Assembly (NCBI GenBank): GCA_041584055.1
Contig: JBFHER010000045.1
Span: 1 to 20,006 of the forward strand
Reading direction: 5' to 3'
DNA: 20,006 nucleotides
DNA from: JBFHER01 sp041584055
GTDB taxonomy: Bacteria; Bacteroidota; Bacteroidia; Bacteroidales; UBA5342
Shown here: positions 1 through 7,296 of the stretch, one piece after another
Layout: every line of letters starts with the position of its first letter
How positions within the stretch are numbered: the stretch's first letter is position 1
Notes under the pieces: model-generated
Databases searched by the model: none
Told to the model about the DNA's origin: nothing
The model's input: the letters and a program-made list of their open reading frames with translations, nothing else
Translations under genes and position numbers: made by a program

Positions 1-23
1 CTAACCAGCTGAGCTACCTCGCC
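1..23 (-). pseudogene. tRNA-like 5' fragment, cut by the window edge
   Basis: Only the acceptor 5' strand and most of the D arm are inside the window (GGCGAGG at 23-17, minus strand). The visible bases are identical to the other two copies. Whether a complete tRNA follows beyond base 1 cannot be seen; the real 3' end of the tRNA may lie there. Confidence 0.5.
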
Positions 24-79
24 ATTATTTGTTGTTTGAAATATCTCGCTGATGAACCTTTCAACCTTCGTTGATATTT

Positions 80-135
80 GCTCCGACCTTCCCGATGTAA
101 AATCGGGACGCTCTAACCAGCTGAGCTACCTCGCC
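80..135 (-). pseudogene. tRNA-like 5' fragment, second copy
   Basis: This copy is identical to the fragment at 192-247 and lies 112 bases from it. It has the same acceptor 5' strand (GGCGAGG at 135-129), D arm and palindromic anticodon-position hairpin, and the same absence of a T arm and 3' acceptor. No promoter box lies directly in front of it, so any transcript would have to read through from the copy at 247. Confidence 0.6.
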
Positions 136-191
136 ATTATTTGTTGTTTGAAATATCTCGCTGATGAACCTTTCAACCTTCGTTGATATTT

Positions 192-247
192 GCTCCGACC
201 TTCCCGATGTAAAATCGGGACGCTCTAACCAGCTGAGCTACCTCGCC
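192..247 (-). pseudogene. tRNA-like 5' fragment, promoter-proximal copy
   Basis: The minus strand begins with GGCGAGG, TA, GCTC, a D loop with GG, and GAGC, an almost textbook acceptor 5' strand and D arm. The next segment, TCCCGATTTTACATCGGGA, sits where the anticodon arm should be. However, a 27-31/39-43 pairing would leave a 9-base loop, and full pairing gives a 7-bp stem with a 5-base loop, so no normal 7-base anticodon loop can be read. AGGTC then resembles a variable loop, but no GGTTCRA-type T arm and no CCTCGCC acceptor 3' strand follow within the unit. I therefore call it a tRNA fragment rather than a functional tRNA. No amino acid is assigned. Confidence 0.6.
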
Positions 248-261
248 ATTGTTTAGCGGCA

Positions 262-269
262 CAAAAATA
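262..269 (-). promoter_or_regulatory. Candidate promoter -7 box for the tRNA-like array
   Basis: TATTTTTG on the minus strand matches the Bacteroidota -7 consensus TAnnTTTG exactly. It lies 14 bases upstream of the first tRNA-like 5' end at 247, the right distance for transcription starting at or just before the tRNA. At the -33 position (19-base spacer) there is only TTTT instead of TTTG. The remaining bases of 251-351 are A/T-rich, and I see no gene there. Confidence 0.55.
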
Positions 270-351
270 GAATAAAACTTCTTATTATAAAACCATTTTA
301 AAAAAAAAGAAACTACAAAAAGAAACTTTTTTATAAGACCTTAATATCCTT

Positions 352-1044
352 CTAATTATCACGCTTTATTTTATAACTCAAGTACAAAAATGGGGTATCC
401 AGTCCTGCAACAACAATTTTAATGATATATGTAAACAATACATTTTGCCAAAAAATCTCAGTTGGTATAATACCTTCAAAAGGTAACCACGAAAAGGCGG
501 TTAAACCTATGGAGGTAAAAATGATAGTATCTACAAACTGAGAAATAAGTGTGGACCCATTATTCCGAAGAAAGAGGTACTTGTTATTGGTAAGTTTTCT
601 GATTTTCTGATACAAATAGATGTCCATCCGTTGGGCAATAAAGTATGCTATTAAAGATCCCAGCAATATACGTGGTGTAACTGAAAAGAGTGTGGCAAGA
701 CCTTCTTGCGCATAATCGTAATCATTTGGCGTAAAACGCAGGAGAATTTGGGTGCAGATCACAAACAATACCATTACACCAAAACCAATTTTAACAGACT
801 GAATGGCCTTCTTTTCCCCGTCATGCTCCGACATTAAATCTGTCAGTAGAAAAATTGCACCATAAAGTGCATTTCCACCCGTCACTGCGAGGCCAAACAA
901 ATTAAACTGCTTGACCACAAAAATATTCATCAAAAGACTATAGACAGCGATAAGTATAAACATGTAGCTAGTGCCCTTTTTGAAAGCCCATAGATTAAAA
1001 CCCATCAATATCAACACAAAACCGATAAACAGTAATTCATTCAT
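352..1044 (-). CDS. Queuosine precursor transporter, YhhQ/VUT family
   Basis: This 230-residue, very hydrophobic protein has about six predicted membrane helices. It carries family-typical segments: LTDLMSEHDG near residues 67-76, RILLGSLIAYFIAQRMD near 125-141, and RNNGSTLISQFVDT near 160-173. Family knowledge: YhhQ-type proteins (Pfam Vut_1) import 7-deazaguanine precursors (preQ0/preQ1) across the inner membrane for queuosine tRNA modification. The exact substrate here is inferred. The gene starts 14 bases after the symporter gene at 1059-2423 and is probably cotranscribed with it. No clear terminator follows; the stretch to 300 is A/T-rich without a GC stem. Confidence 0.88.
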   Translation of the reverse strand: MNELLFIGFVLILMGFNLWAFKKGTSYMFILIAVYSLLMNIFVVKQFNLFGLAVTGGNALYGAIFLLTDLMSEHDGEKKAIQSVKIGFGVMVLFVICTQILLRFTPNDYDYAQEGLATLFSVTPRILLGSLIAYFIAQRMDIYLYQKIRKLTNNKYLFLRNNGSTLISQFVDTIIFTSIGLTAFSWLPFEGIIPTEIFWQNVLFTYIIKIVVAGLDTPFLYLSYKIKRDN

Positions 1045-1058
1045 AATTCTATCCGGCT

Positions 1059-2423
1059 CTAAAATTTTAAAAGACCAACTTTATTGAGAAAAACGATTGC
1101 AATCGCGATAGGCGCAATAAAGCGTATAATAAACATAAAAAGACCAAACAATTTTAGTCGAAGCACACCATGATTAGATAATTCATCGTACACATCATTC
1201 TTTTTAAGCTGCCAGCCAAGAAATACGGCTATCAAAAGGCCTCCCAAAGGCAGAAAAACATTTGACGATAAATCTTCCAGTGCAGAAAAGAAATTGCGAC
1301 CCAGTATTGTATATTCTGATCCAACACCCATCGAAAGAGAGCACATTATACCAAGGATCGTAATCAAAACAGTTGCAAGAATGGTTGCAGTTTTTCGTTT
1401 CATCTTTAGTTCTTCTGAGAAGTAGGCCACAACCACCTCCAATACCGATATGGTTGATGTAAGTGCAGCCACCGCTAAAAGGATAAAAAACATTAGGGAC
1501 CAAAAATAACCTCCTACCATTTGTTCAAAAATATTGGGTAGGGTAAAAAATACCAATCCAGCACCAGCGGTCGGCTCAATATTAAAAGCAAAAACAGCCG
1601 GAAATATTGCCACTCCTGCTAAAATTGCAATGAGGGTATCAAGAAAGGTAACCTGCAATGCCGTAGTTGTCAACTTATTTGTTTTACCGATGTAAGAACC
1701 ATAGGTAATGATTGTTCCCATCCCCAAACTTAAGGAGAAAAACGCCTGTCCCAAGGCACTAAGAATAACCTGTGCATTTATCTGAGAGAAATCCGGTTTA
1801 AACAAAAACTCCAGCCCTTTCCCTCCACCAGGCAGAGTAACTGAGCGAATACCCAATACGATTATGATGATGAGCAGAATAGGCATTAATATTTTTGCCG
1901 ATTTCTCAATGCCTTTTTTAACTCCACCCAAAACAATGCCACCTGTGAGAAGCATAAAAATGACCTGCCAAAAAACAGGACGCCAGGGGTTCGCAACAAA
2001 ATCGTTAAATTGTTGTTCCAATTCTGTTGTAGAGGCTCCCTGAAATGAATTTGTAAGGGCTTTAAAAACGTATTCAAGTGTCCATCCTGCTACCACGCCA
2101 TAAAAAGCCAGAATCATGAAGGCTGCGGCAACACCCATCCATCCAACCATAAACCAGGGTTTATTTGGTGCAAGTTTTCGAAAAGATCCAGCAGCATTCG
2201 CCCGAGCCTTTCGACCAATAACAAACTCTGATATCATGATTGGCAAACCCACTGCGAGAATAAAACCGAAGTAGATTAACAAAAATGCTCCCCCTCCATT
2301 CTGGCCAGCCTCATAAGGGAATTTCCAAATGTTTCCCAATCCCACAGCAGAACCTGCGGCAGCTGCAATGACTCCTATTTTACTGCCAAACTGATCTCTT
2401 GGCTTATTTATCGCACTACTCAT
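1059..2423 (-). CDS. Sodium-dependent symporter, NSS/SNF family (LeuT fold)
   Basis: I chose the ATG at 2423 (454 residues). An upstream ATG at 2462 would add 13 residues of unlikely sequence, and an AGGA motif sits 8 bases before 2423. The first helix carries the signature AGSAVGLGNIWKFP (about residues 23-36), followed by QNGGGAF, which in NSS transporters forms the unwound sodium- and substrate-binding segment. A helix-6-like segment, FSLSLGMGTI, is also present. About 11-12 membrane helices are predicted. Family members import amino acids or related amines with sodium; the substrate cannot be told from sequence. It has its own promoter box (2489-2496) after the aldolase terminator, and the queuosine-type transporter follows. 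Confidence 0.93.
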   Translation of the reverse strand: MSSAINKPRDQFGSKIGVIAAAAGSAVGLGNIWKFPYEAGQNGGGAFLLIYFGFILAVGLPIMISEFVIGRKARANAAGSFRKLAPNKPWFMVGWMGVAAAFMILAFYGVVAGWTLEYVFKALTNSFQGASTTELEQQFNDFVANPWRPVFWQVIFMLLTGGIVLGGVKKGIEKSAKILMPILLIIIIVLGIRSVTLPGGGKGLEFLFKPDFSQINAQVILSALGQAFFSLSLGMGTIITYGSYIGKTNKLTTTALQVTFLDTLIAILAGVAIFPAVFAFNIEPTAGAGLVFFTLPNIFEQMVGGYFWSLMFFILLAVAALTSTISVLEVVVAYFSEELKMKRKTATILATVLITILGIMCSLSMGVGSEYTILGRNFFSALEDLSSNVFLPLGGLLIAVFLGWQLKKNDVYDELSNHGVLRLKLFGLFMFIIRFIAPIAIAIVFLNKVGLLKF

Positions 2424-2488
2424 AAAACTATCCTCATTATTTTTAACCCTGCAAAAATGCAACTTTTTTCTAAATAAGCACTAAATCA

Positions 2489-2496
2489 CAAAGATA
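2489..2496 (-). promoter_or_regulatory. Candidate promoter -7 box for the symporter operon
   Basis: TATCTTTG on the minus strand is an exact TAnnTTTG match. It is 65 bases upstream of the ATG at 2423 and just downstream of the aldolase terminator, so the symporter pair can be transcribed independently. No TTTG is seen at the -33 position, which falls in the terminator hairpin. Confidence 0.5.
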
Positions 2497-2503
2497 TACA
2501 CAT

Positions 2504-2528
2504 AAAAAAAGGGGGATATATATCCCCC
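2504..2528 (-). terminator. Rho-independent terminator of the aldolase gene
   Basis: On the minus strand GGGGGATATATATCCCCC (2528-2511) forms a self-complementary stem and is followed by seven T residues (2510-2504). It lies about 25 bases after the stop codon of the aldolase gene. Confidence 0.85.
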
Positions 2529-2552
2529 AGTTGTATTTTATTACTACTTTTT

Positions 2553-3632
2553 TTAGTAGCGATTGATGCAATTTAAGTCTTCAAATGCTTGCTCCAAACG
2601 CTTTACAATTGAAAGTTCACTTTCACGCAACCATTTACGTGGATCGTAATACTTTTTGTTTGGTTTATCGTCACCTTCAGGGTTTCCAATCTGTCCTTGT
2701 AAATAGGCATGGTATTGCGCTTCAAATTGACGAACGCCATCCCAGGCAGCCCATTGCGTATCAGTATCGATGTTCATTTTGATCACACCATAGCCAATTG
2801 CTTCACGAATTTCAGATAAAGATGATCCTGAACCACCGTGGAATACAAAGTTAACTGGTTGCGCTATAGAAAGGCTATCCTTAGCTACAATGTACTTTTG
2901 AGACTCACCCAAAATAGATGGTTTCAACTTCACATTACCTGGCTTGTATACTCCATGAACATTACCGAATGACGCTGCAATGGTGAAATTAGGAGAAACT
3001 TTACTTAATTCAGTATATGCATAATATACGTGTTCTGGTTGTGTATAAAGTAAAGAATGATCAACATCAGAGTTGTCAACACCATCTTCTTCACCACCAG
3101 TAATACCTAATTCAATTTCTAAAGTCATACCCATTTTATCCATACGGGCAAGATATTTAGAACTGATTTCGATATTTTCTTCCAAGGTCTCTTCAGAAAG
3201 ATCTAACATGTGTGAGCTAAATAATGGTTTTCCGGTTTCCGCAAAGTTTTTCTCGCTGGCGTCCAACAAACCGTCGATCCAGGGCAATAATTTTTTAGCC
3301 GCATGGTCAGTGTGAAGAATCACTGGAACACCATATGCTTCAGCCATTGTATGAATGTGTTTTGCAGCTGAGATACTACCTAAAACAGCAGCTGACTGGC
3401 CTTCGTTGTTGGCACCTTTTCCAGCATAAAAACTACCACCTCCGTTCGATAATTGAATAATGACGGGAGAATTCACTTTTTTAGCAGCTTCTAAAACTGC
3501 ATTAATTGAGTTTGTTCCTACTACGTTAACAGCAGGCATTGCAAATTGACCTGCTTTCGCCAATTCAAAAACTTTAGCTACGTCTTCACCGAAAATAACG
3601 CCCGGCTTAACAACTTCTGAAATCTTAGTCAT
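2553..3632 (-). CDS. fbaA: Class II fructose-bisphosphate aldolase
   Basis: This 359-residue protein is the length of the E. coli class IIA enzyme. It cleaves fructose 1,6-bisphosphate to dihydroxyacetone phosphate and glyceraldehyde 3-phosphate, reversibly, in cytosolic glycolysis and gluconeogenesis. Visible residues include HTDH with Asp109 and zinc-ligand His110, the LEIELG segment with Glu172/Glu174, SFGNVHG with His226, and FHGGSGS with His265, followed by the phosphate-binding segment MNIDTDTQ. The reading frame is intact. The leader is A/T-rich with no clear Shine-Dalgarno, normal for Bacteroidota. It stands alone as a single-gene unit with a promoter box at 3733-3740 and a strong terminator at 2504-2528. 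Confidence 0.97.
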   Translation of the reverse strand: MTKISEVVKPGVIFGEDVAKVFELAKAGQFAMPAVNVVGTNSINAVLEAAKKVNSPVIIQLSNGGGSFYAGKGANNEGQSAAVLGSISAAKHIHTMAEAYGVPVILHTDHAAKKLLPWIDGLLDASEKNFAETGKPLFSSHMLDLSEETLEENIEISSKYLARMDKMGMTLEIELGITGGEEDGVDNSDVDHSLLYTQPEHVYYAYTELSKVSPNFTIAASFGNVHGVYKPGNVKLKPSILGESQKYIVAKDSLSIAQPVNFVFHGGSGSSLSEIREAIGYGVIKMNIDTDTQWAAWDGVRQFEAQYHAYLQGQIGNPEGDDKPNKKYYDPRKWLRESELSIVKRLEQAFEDLNCINRY

Positions 3633-3732
3633 AATGTTTTTATTTTAATTTATTATTCTTGTTATTCTGTTTCATAGCACTTCAGAACGCACCCAGATTT
3701 ACAATTCAGGTATGTTTTATACGAAGCGAGCA

Positions 3733-3740
3733 CAAAGATA
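3733..3740 (-). promoter_or_regulatory. Candidate promoter -7 box for the aldolase gene
   Basis: TATCTTTG on the minus strand is an exact TAnnTTTG match, about 100 bases upstream of the aldolase ATG. TGTG lies at the -33 position with a 19-base spacer (3 of 4 bases of TTTG). The rest of 3633-3897 shows no gene or clear fold. Confidence 0.5.
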
Positions 3741-3897
3741 AATCATTCCCGACTAAATTCACAGCAATAAAGAAGATTTAATACTACAATCTCAAAATTA
3801 GAATTATTGAAGTTTAAGAACTATTAATTTCCTGTTACAAAGAGACGTCACAGCTGGCTAAAGCAAAAAAAGAAGACCCTCGATTTCATTGTCTCAG

Positions 3898-4632
3898 TTA
3901 CTGATTCAGGCATGATCTGATTGCTTTTTCTGCCATGGCAACAACTTCTTCAGCGTCCTTTCCTTGCGGCTCAATTGCATCTAAAATTGTATACTTTAAA
4001 GGTGCCCCAATATACAATGGAAAATATCCCTTTTCCAATATTTTATAATTTCCATCGATCACAAATGGAACAACAAGTGCAGATGGTGCCATTCTTAAAA
4101 GTGTAGCCACACCTGCGGATTGAAATTTCTTAAGCTTTCCATTTCGACTTCTGGTGCCTTCGGGGAATATACAGGCTGCATAATTTTCTTTTTCGATATG
4201 TCGCCCAAGTGTGATAATTTCTTTAATAGATTGGGATTTGTTTTTTCGGTCGATCAAAGCAGATCCACCATGTTTCAGATTGTATGAAATACTTGGGATG
4301 CCTTTTCCCAATTCTATTTTGGATATAAACTTTGGATGATGCTTTTTTAGCTGCCAAATAATTGGTGAAATATCGAAGGTGCTTTGATGATTGGAAATTA
4401 TAATTAAAGGGCGATCTGTGGGCAGTGAATCCTCCCCACAAAACTGAGGCCTGGCACCAATGAAATACATGTTTTTAATTAGCAAAAGATTCAAAACGTC
4501 CACAACCTTTTTTCGCACCTGATAACCCCAAATTTTATTCGTCACGACCTGAATTGGATGAAAAACAAGCAATAGTAGTCCGAAAAAGAACCAAAAGATT
4601 GGGGAAAGTATATAAGCAAGCAAACGCCTCAT
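3898..4632 (-). CDS. plsC: 1-acyl-sn-glycerol-3-phosphate acyltransferase (PlsC family)
   Basis: This 244-residue protein has an N-terminal membrane segment (about residues 5-30) and the two hallmark motifs of the family: NHQSTFD (81-87; catalytic His82 and Asp87 of the HX4D motif) and FPEGTR (156-161; phosphate binding). PlsC transfers the second acyl chain to lysophosphatidic acid to make phosphatidic acid at the inner membrane. Bacteroidota often carry several paralogues, and some acylate other lipids, so the exact acceptor is inferred. The gene lies downstream of rubrerythrin on the same strand with a 120-base gap, and I found no TAnnTTTG box in that gap, so read-through from rubrerythrin is possible. 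Confidence 0.9.
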   Translation of the reverse strand: MRRLLAYILSPIFWFFFGLLLLVFHPIQVVTNKIWGYQVRKKVVDVLNLLLIKNMYFIGARPQFCGEDSLPTDRPLIIISNHQSTFDISPIIWQLKKHHPKFISKIELGKGIPSISYNLKHGGSALIDRKNKSQSIKEIITLGRHIEKENYAACIFPEGTRSRNGKLKKFQSAGVATLLRMAPSALVVPFVIDGNYKILEKGYFPLYIGAPLKYTILDAIEPQGKDAEEVVAMAEKAIRSCLNQ

Positions 4633-4752
4633 ATCATCAATTATTTATTGTCAAAAAACCTAGAAAAAAAATGAAAATTAAAATTGCAGGAAGTGGAAAA
4701 AACAGATGCTATGCTTCTCTTCCGTAATCATTCCCCTTTCAAGTCAATCTTC

Positions 4753-5331
4753 TCAATAATTCTCGGCCATTTCTTCAAAATAACCCTGAGGATGACTGCA
4801 TGCCGGACAGTTCTTAGGCGGACGCTTTCCTTCGTGGACATAACCACATTTGCGACAGAACCACTTAACAGACTCCTCGCGTTCGAACAAAGTATCATTC
4901 TCCAAACGTACTAAAAGCTTACGGAAACGTTCTTCATGTACCCTTTCTGCATTGGCAATCACTTTGAATGCAACAGCGATGGCTGTAAATCCCTCTTCGG
5001 CTGCTATCCTTGAAAATTCAGGATAGAGTGTCGTCCACTCATCCAACTCCCCCTCTGCCGCGACCTTCAGATTCTCTGCGGTATTTCCCATGGCAATACC
5101 ACTAAAGCTTGTTGTAATCTCAGCTTCTCCCCCCTCAAGATGTTTAAAAAATTGCTTTGCATGCGACAATTCCTGCTCCGCAGTTTCAGTGAAGATTGCG
5201 GCGATTTGTTCAAAACCTTCTTTCTTTGCCTGCTTGGCAAAATATGTATATCTGCTTCGGGCTTGCGATTCACCTGCAAATGCAAGCAGAAGGTTCTTTT
5301 CTGTTTTTGTTCCTTTAATGCTTTTATCCAT
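4753..5331 (-). CDS. rbr: Rubrerythrin
   Basis: This 192-residue protein has the classical rubrerythrin layout. An N-terminal ferritin-like four-helix domain carries the diiron ligands Glu21, Glu54-x2-His57, Glu95, Glu98 and Glu129-x2-His132. A C-terminal rubredoxin-like domain carries Cys159-x2-Cys162 and Cys175-x2-Cys178. Family role: cytosolic reduction of hydrogen peroxide with electrons from rubredoxin or NADH oxidoreductases, mainly in anaerobes and microaerophiles. All ligand positions appear intact. Transcription diverges from the HAD gene at 5503. A near-palindrome at 5344-5358, just in front of the start codon, may be regulatory. Confidence 0.96.
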   Translation of the reverse strand: MDKSIKGTKTEKNLLLAFAGESQARSRYTYFAKQAKKEGFEQIAAIFTETAEQELSHAKQFFKHLEGGEAEITTSFSGIAMGNTAENLKVAAEGELDEWTTLYPEFSRIAAEEGFTAIAVAFKVIANAERVHEERFRKLLVRLENDTLFEREESVKWFCRKCGYVHEGKRPPKNCPACSHPQGYFEEMAENY

Positions 5332-5343
5332 AATCTAATGCTG

Positions 5344-5358
5344 ACAAAATATTTTTGT
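5344..5358. promoter_or_regulatory. Near-palindrome in front of rubrerythrin, possible operator
   Basis: ACAAAATATTTTTGT reads as its own reverse complement at 13 of 15 positions. It lies 12 bases upstream of the rubrerythrin ATG. AT-rich inverted repeats are typical of Fur/PerR-type operators, which would suit a peroxide-defence gene, but the sequence does not match a PerR box closely and may be chance in AT-rich DNA. Confidence 0.25.
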
Positions 5359-5468
5359 AGTAAAACTCAATATTAAAAAAATTGTTTATTAAATCTGACA
5401 TATTCGGACACTTTCGTATAAAAATAAGCCACTTTTTTTAAACAATTTTTTATCTGGGCAGTTAAATT

Positions 5469-5476
5469 TATCTTTG
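5469..5476 (+). promoter_or_regulatory. Candidate promoter -7 box for the HAD-purE-Nudix-folK operon
   Basis: TATCTTTG is an exact TAnnTTTG match, with TTTT at the -33 position 19 bases upstream. It lies 26 bases before the GTG start at 5503, leaving a short leader. Confidence 0.6.
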
Positions 5477-5502
5477 CTGTCGAAATTAAAAGGTAAAGTT
5501 AA

Positions 5503-6162
5503 GTGATTAAAAATATAATATTTGATTTAGGAGGGGTTTTATTAAATCTGGACTATCCACGTTGCCTCGCCTCGTTTGAAAAACTCGGGTTTAAGGGTGT
5601 TGAAAATTTTTTAAGCAAGTATCATCCTTCGGGGATTTTTCGTTCACTTGAAATTGGAGAAATAAATGAGGATGAATTTGTTTCAAGTTTAAACAATGCA
5701 TTTCAAGTCACTAAATCAAAAGAAGAAATTCTGACTGCATGGGGGCGTTTTTTAGTGGATGTTCCACATAAAAGGCTTGAACTTTTAGCTGAATTAAAAA
5801 ACAGATACAAGCTCTTCCTGCTAAGCAATACCAGTGCTCCTCACGCCAATATTTTTGAAAAAAAGTTTCAGTTTGAAAATGGATTTGATTCCATTCAGGA
5901 CTTCTTCGATGGGATTTATTATTCATTTAATGTTGGAATATCAAAGCCTCATAGCAAGGCGTACAATGCCGTTTTAGAAGGTTCAGGACTGATTGCTGAT
6001 GAAACATTATTTATTGACGATTCAGAAATCAACACATTGGCTGCAAATGAATTAGGGATTCACTCAATTGTTGTGGATGACAATTACAATATTAATTGTA
6101 TTGATTTTGAGAACATTGAGAAGAATCGTAATTTTGTCAGCGGAAAAAGGCAATTAAATTAG
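5503..6162 (+). CDS. HAD-superfamily phosphatase, YihX-like (subfamily IA)
   Basis: This 219-residue protein shows the four HAD motifs: FDLGGV with nucleophile Asp8, LSNTS (107-111), Lys148 in SKPHSKAY, and IDDSE with Asp172/Asp173. The second Asp of the usual DxD is replaced by Gly, as in the FDLGNV form of YihX, a known sugar-phosphate phosphatase; the GISKPHSKAY and DDSE regions also resemble YihX. A cap domain lies between motifs I and II (about residues 15-90). The start is GTG, unusual in this phylum, but MIKNIIFDLGG is the natural family start and no upstream ATG fits. It is the first gene of a plus-strand run, 18 bases before purE. The substrate is unknown. Confidence 0.88.
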   Translation: MIKNIIFDLGGVLLNLDYPRCLASFEKLGFKGVENFLSKYHPSGIFRSLEIGEINEDEFVSSLNNAFQVTKSKEEILTAWGRFLVDVPHKRLELLAELKNRYKLFLLSNTSAPHANIFEKKFQFENGFDSIQDFFDGIYYSFNVGISKPHSKAYNAVLEGSGLIADETLFIDDSEINTLAANELGIHSIVVDDNYNINCIDFENIEKNRNFVSGKRQLN

Positions 6163-6180
6163 AAACTAAAATAACATTCA

Positions 6181-6687
6181 ATGAAACCAGTTGTAAGTAT
6201 TATTATGGGAAGCACCAGCGATCTGCCGGTGATGGATAAAGCTGCTAAAATTTTAGATGACTTTGAAATTCCTTTTGAGATGAATGCTTTATCAGCACAC
6301 AGAACCCCTGAAGCTGTTGAAAAATTTGCGAAAGGAGCGAAAGACAGAGGCATCAAAGTGATCATTGCCGCGGCGGGGATGGCTGCTCATTTACCGGGTG
6401 TTATTGCTGCGATGACAACGCTGCCTGTCATCGGTGTCCCCATTAAGGCAAGCCTGGACGGCATGGACTCTCTGCTTGCCATCGTACAGATGCCTCCAGG
6501 AATCCCTGTTGCAACGGTTGGTATCAATGGAGCAATGAATGCAGGCATACTTGCTGCTCAGCTGCTGGCTGTAGGTGATCCATCAATTCAAAACAAGATG
6601 ATGGATTTTAAAGAAGCGCTCAAAGATAAAATTGAAAAGGCCAATCAGGACTTAAAACAAGTTTCTTTTAAGTTTAAAACCAACTAA
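6181..6687 (+). CDS. purE: N5-carboxyaminoimidazole ribonucleotide mutase
   Basis: This 168-residue protein is the normal length for class I PurE. It moves the carboxyl group of N5-CAIR to C4 to give CAIR in de novo purine synthesis in the cytosol. Visible signatures are the phosphate-binding MGSTSDLPVM (9-18), NALSAHRTPE with catalytic His40, and AAGMAAHLPGV (64-74). The TAA stop overlaps the ATG of the next gene by one base (TAATG), so translation of the two is probably coupled. PurK, the usual partner, is not in this window. Confidence 0.96.
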   Translation: MKPVVSIIMGSTSDLPVMDKAAKILDDFEIPFEMNALSAHRTPEAVEKFAKGAKDRGIKVIIAAAGMAAHLPGVIAAMTTLPVIGVPIKASLDGMDSLLAIVQMPPGIPVATVGINGAMNAGILAAQLLAVGDPSIQNKMMDFKEALKDKIEKANQDLKQVSFKFKTN

Positions 6688-7295
6688 TGTCAAAGATAAA
6701 CATCTATTACGGGGATCGTGAATTAATCCTTACAGATGCAATAAATCAGGATTTGGGAAATGCTTTTAATGCGGTGTATGAAAATACAAACCCTAATGAA
6801 TTAAAGCTTTTCCTGAATCGTTTTCTTGAAAATAGCACACTAAAAAATGCTTATATTTTTGGTGAATCCATTGATGCTTTACTGACTTCAGTAAAAGATC
6901 ATTTTTTATACATTGAGGCGGCCGGCGGTGTTGTGTCAAATCCTTATGATGAATACCTTTTTATCTTTAGAAGAGGAAAATGGGATCTTCCCAAAGGAAA
7001 ATGTGAAAAAGGTGAGACCATTGAGGAAACAGCAGTGCGTGAGGTTGAAGAAGAGTGTGGCATACACAATCTTCAAATTTTAAAAATGCTTCCTCCAAGC
7101 TTTCATATTTACCTCGAACGACATCGCACCATTCTTAAAAAAACCTGGTGGTTCACCATGTCTGCTCCTCAACAAAATGGCACCCCCCAGGTTGAGGAAG
7201 ATATTGTTTCCATTGAATGGTTAAAAAAAGATGCATTTGAAAAAATTAAAGCAAATACATTCCCTTCAATTCTTGATGTTTTAAAATCTGTATAA
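6687..7295 (+). CDS. Nudix hydrolase with an extra N-terminal domain
   Basis: This 202-residue protein has a complete Nudix box at residues 104-126: GKCEKGE, seven residues, then REVEEECGI. The box binds divalent metal and cleaves nucleoside-diphosphate-linked or similar pyrophosphates. The first 70 or so residues precede the Nudix fold and match no domain I can name. The gene starts inside the purE stop and ends one base before folK, so it is embedded in a coupled operon. The FolK neighbour makes a dihydroneopterin-triphosphate pyrophosphatase role conceivable, but general NTP house-cleaning or Nudix proteins of other specificity are equally possible. Confidence 0.88.
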   Translation: MSKINIYYGDRELILTDAINQDLGNAFNAVYENTNPNELKLFLNRFLENSTLKNAYIFGESIDALLTSVKDHFLYIEAAGGVVSNPYDEYLFIFRRGKWDLPKGKCEKGETIEETAVREVEEECGIHNLQILKMLPPSFHIYLERHRTILKKTWWFTMSAPQQNGTPQVEEDIVSIEWLKKDAFEKIKANTFPSILDVLKSV

Positions 7296-7296
7296 T

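Larger units (their letters stand above)
1..250 (-). repeat. 112-bp tandem repeat carrying tRNA 5' fragments
   Basis: Bases 1-112 and 113-224 are identical by eye, and a third copy starts at 225 and matches until about 250, where it diverges (ATT followed by G instead of A). Read on the minus strand, each unit starts with a tRNA-like 5' part, then a perfect 7-bp stem-loop (90-108 and 202-220), then a spacer with an inverted repeat (AAATATC at 39-45 with GATATTT at 73-79; again 151-157 with 185-191). The left edge of the window cuts the array, so the true copy number is unknown. Perfect identity suggests a recent duplication or an assembly effect at a contig edge. Confidence 0.9.

Noticed and set aside
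192..247. A functional tRNA-Val (TAC) or suppressor tRNA (TTA)
   Set aside because: TAC or TTA can be picked from the loop only by forcing the stem register; the 3' half of the tRNA is missing, so no anticodon is assigned.
1..250. CRISPR array
   Set aside because: The 112-bp units are wholly identical with no unique spacers, and no cas genes are present.
2424..2462. Upstream ATG of the symporter gene
   Set aside because: The extra 13 residues have no family similarity, while AGGA lies 8 bases before the ATG at 2423.
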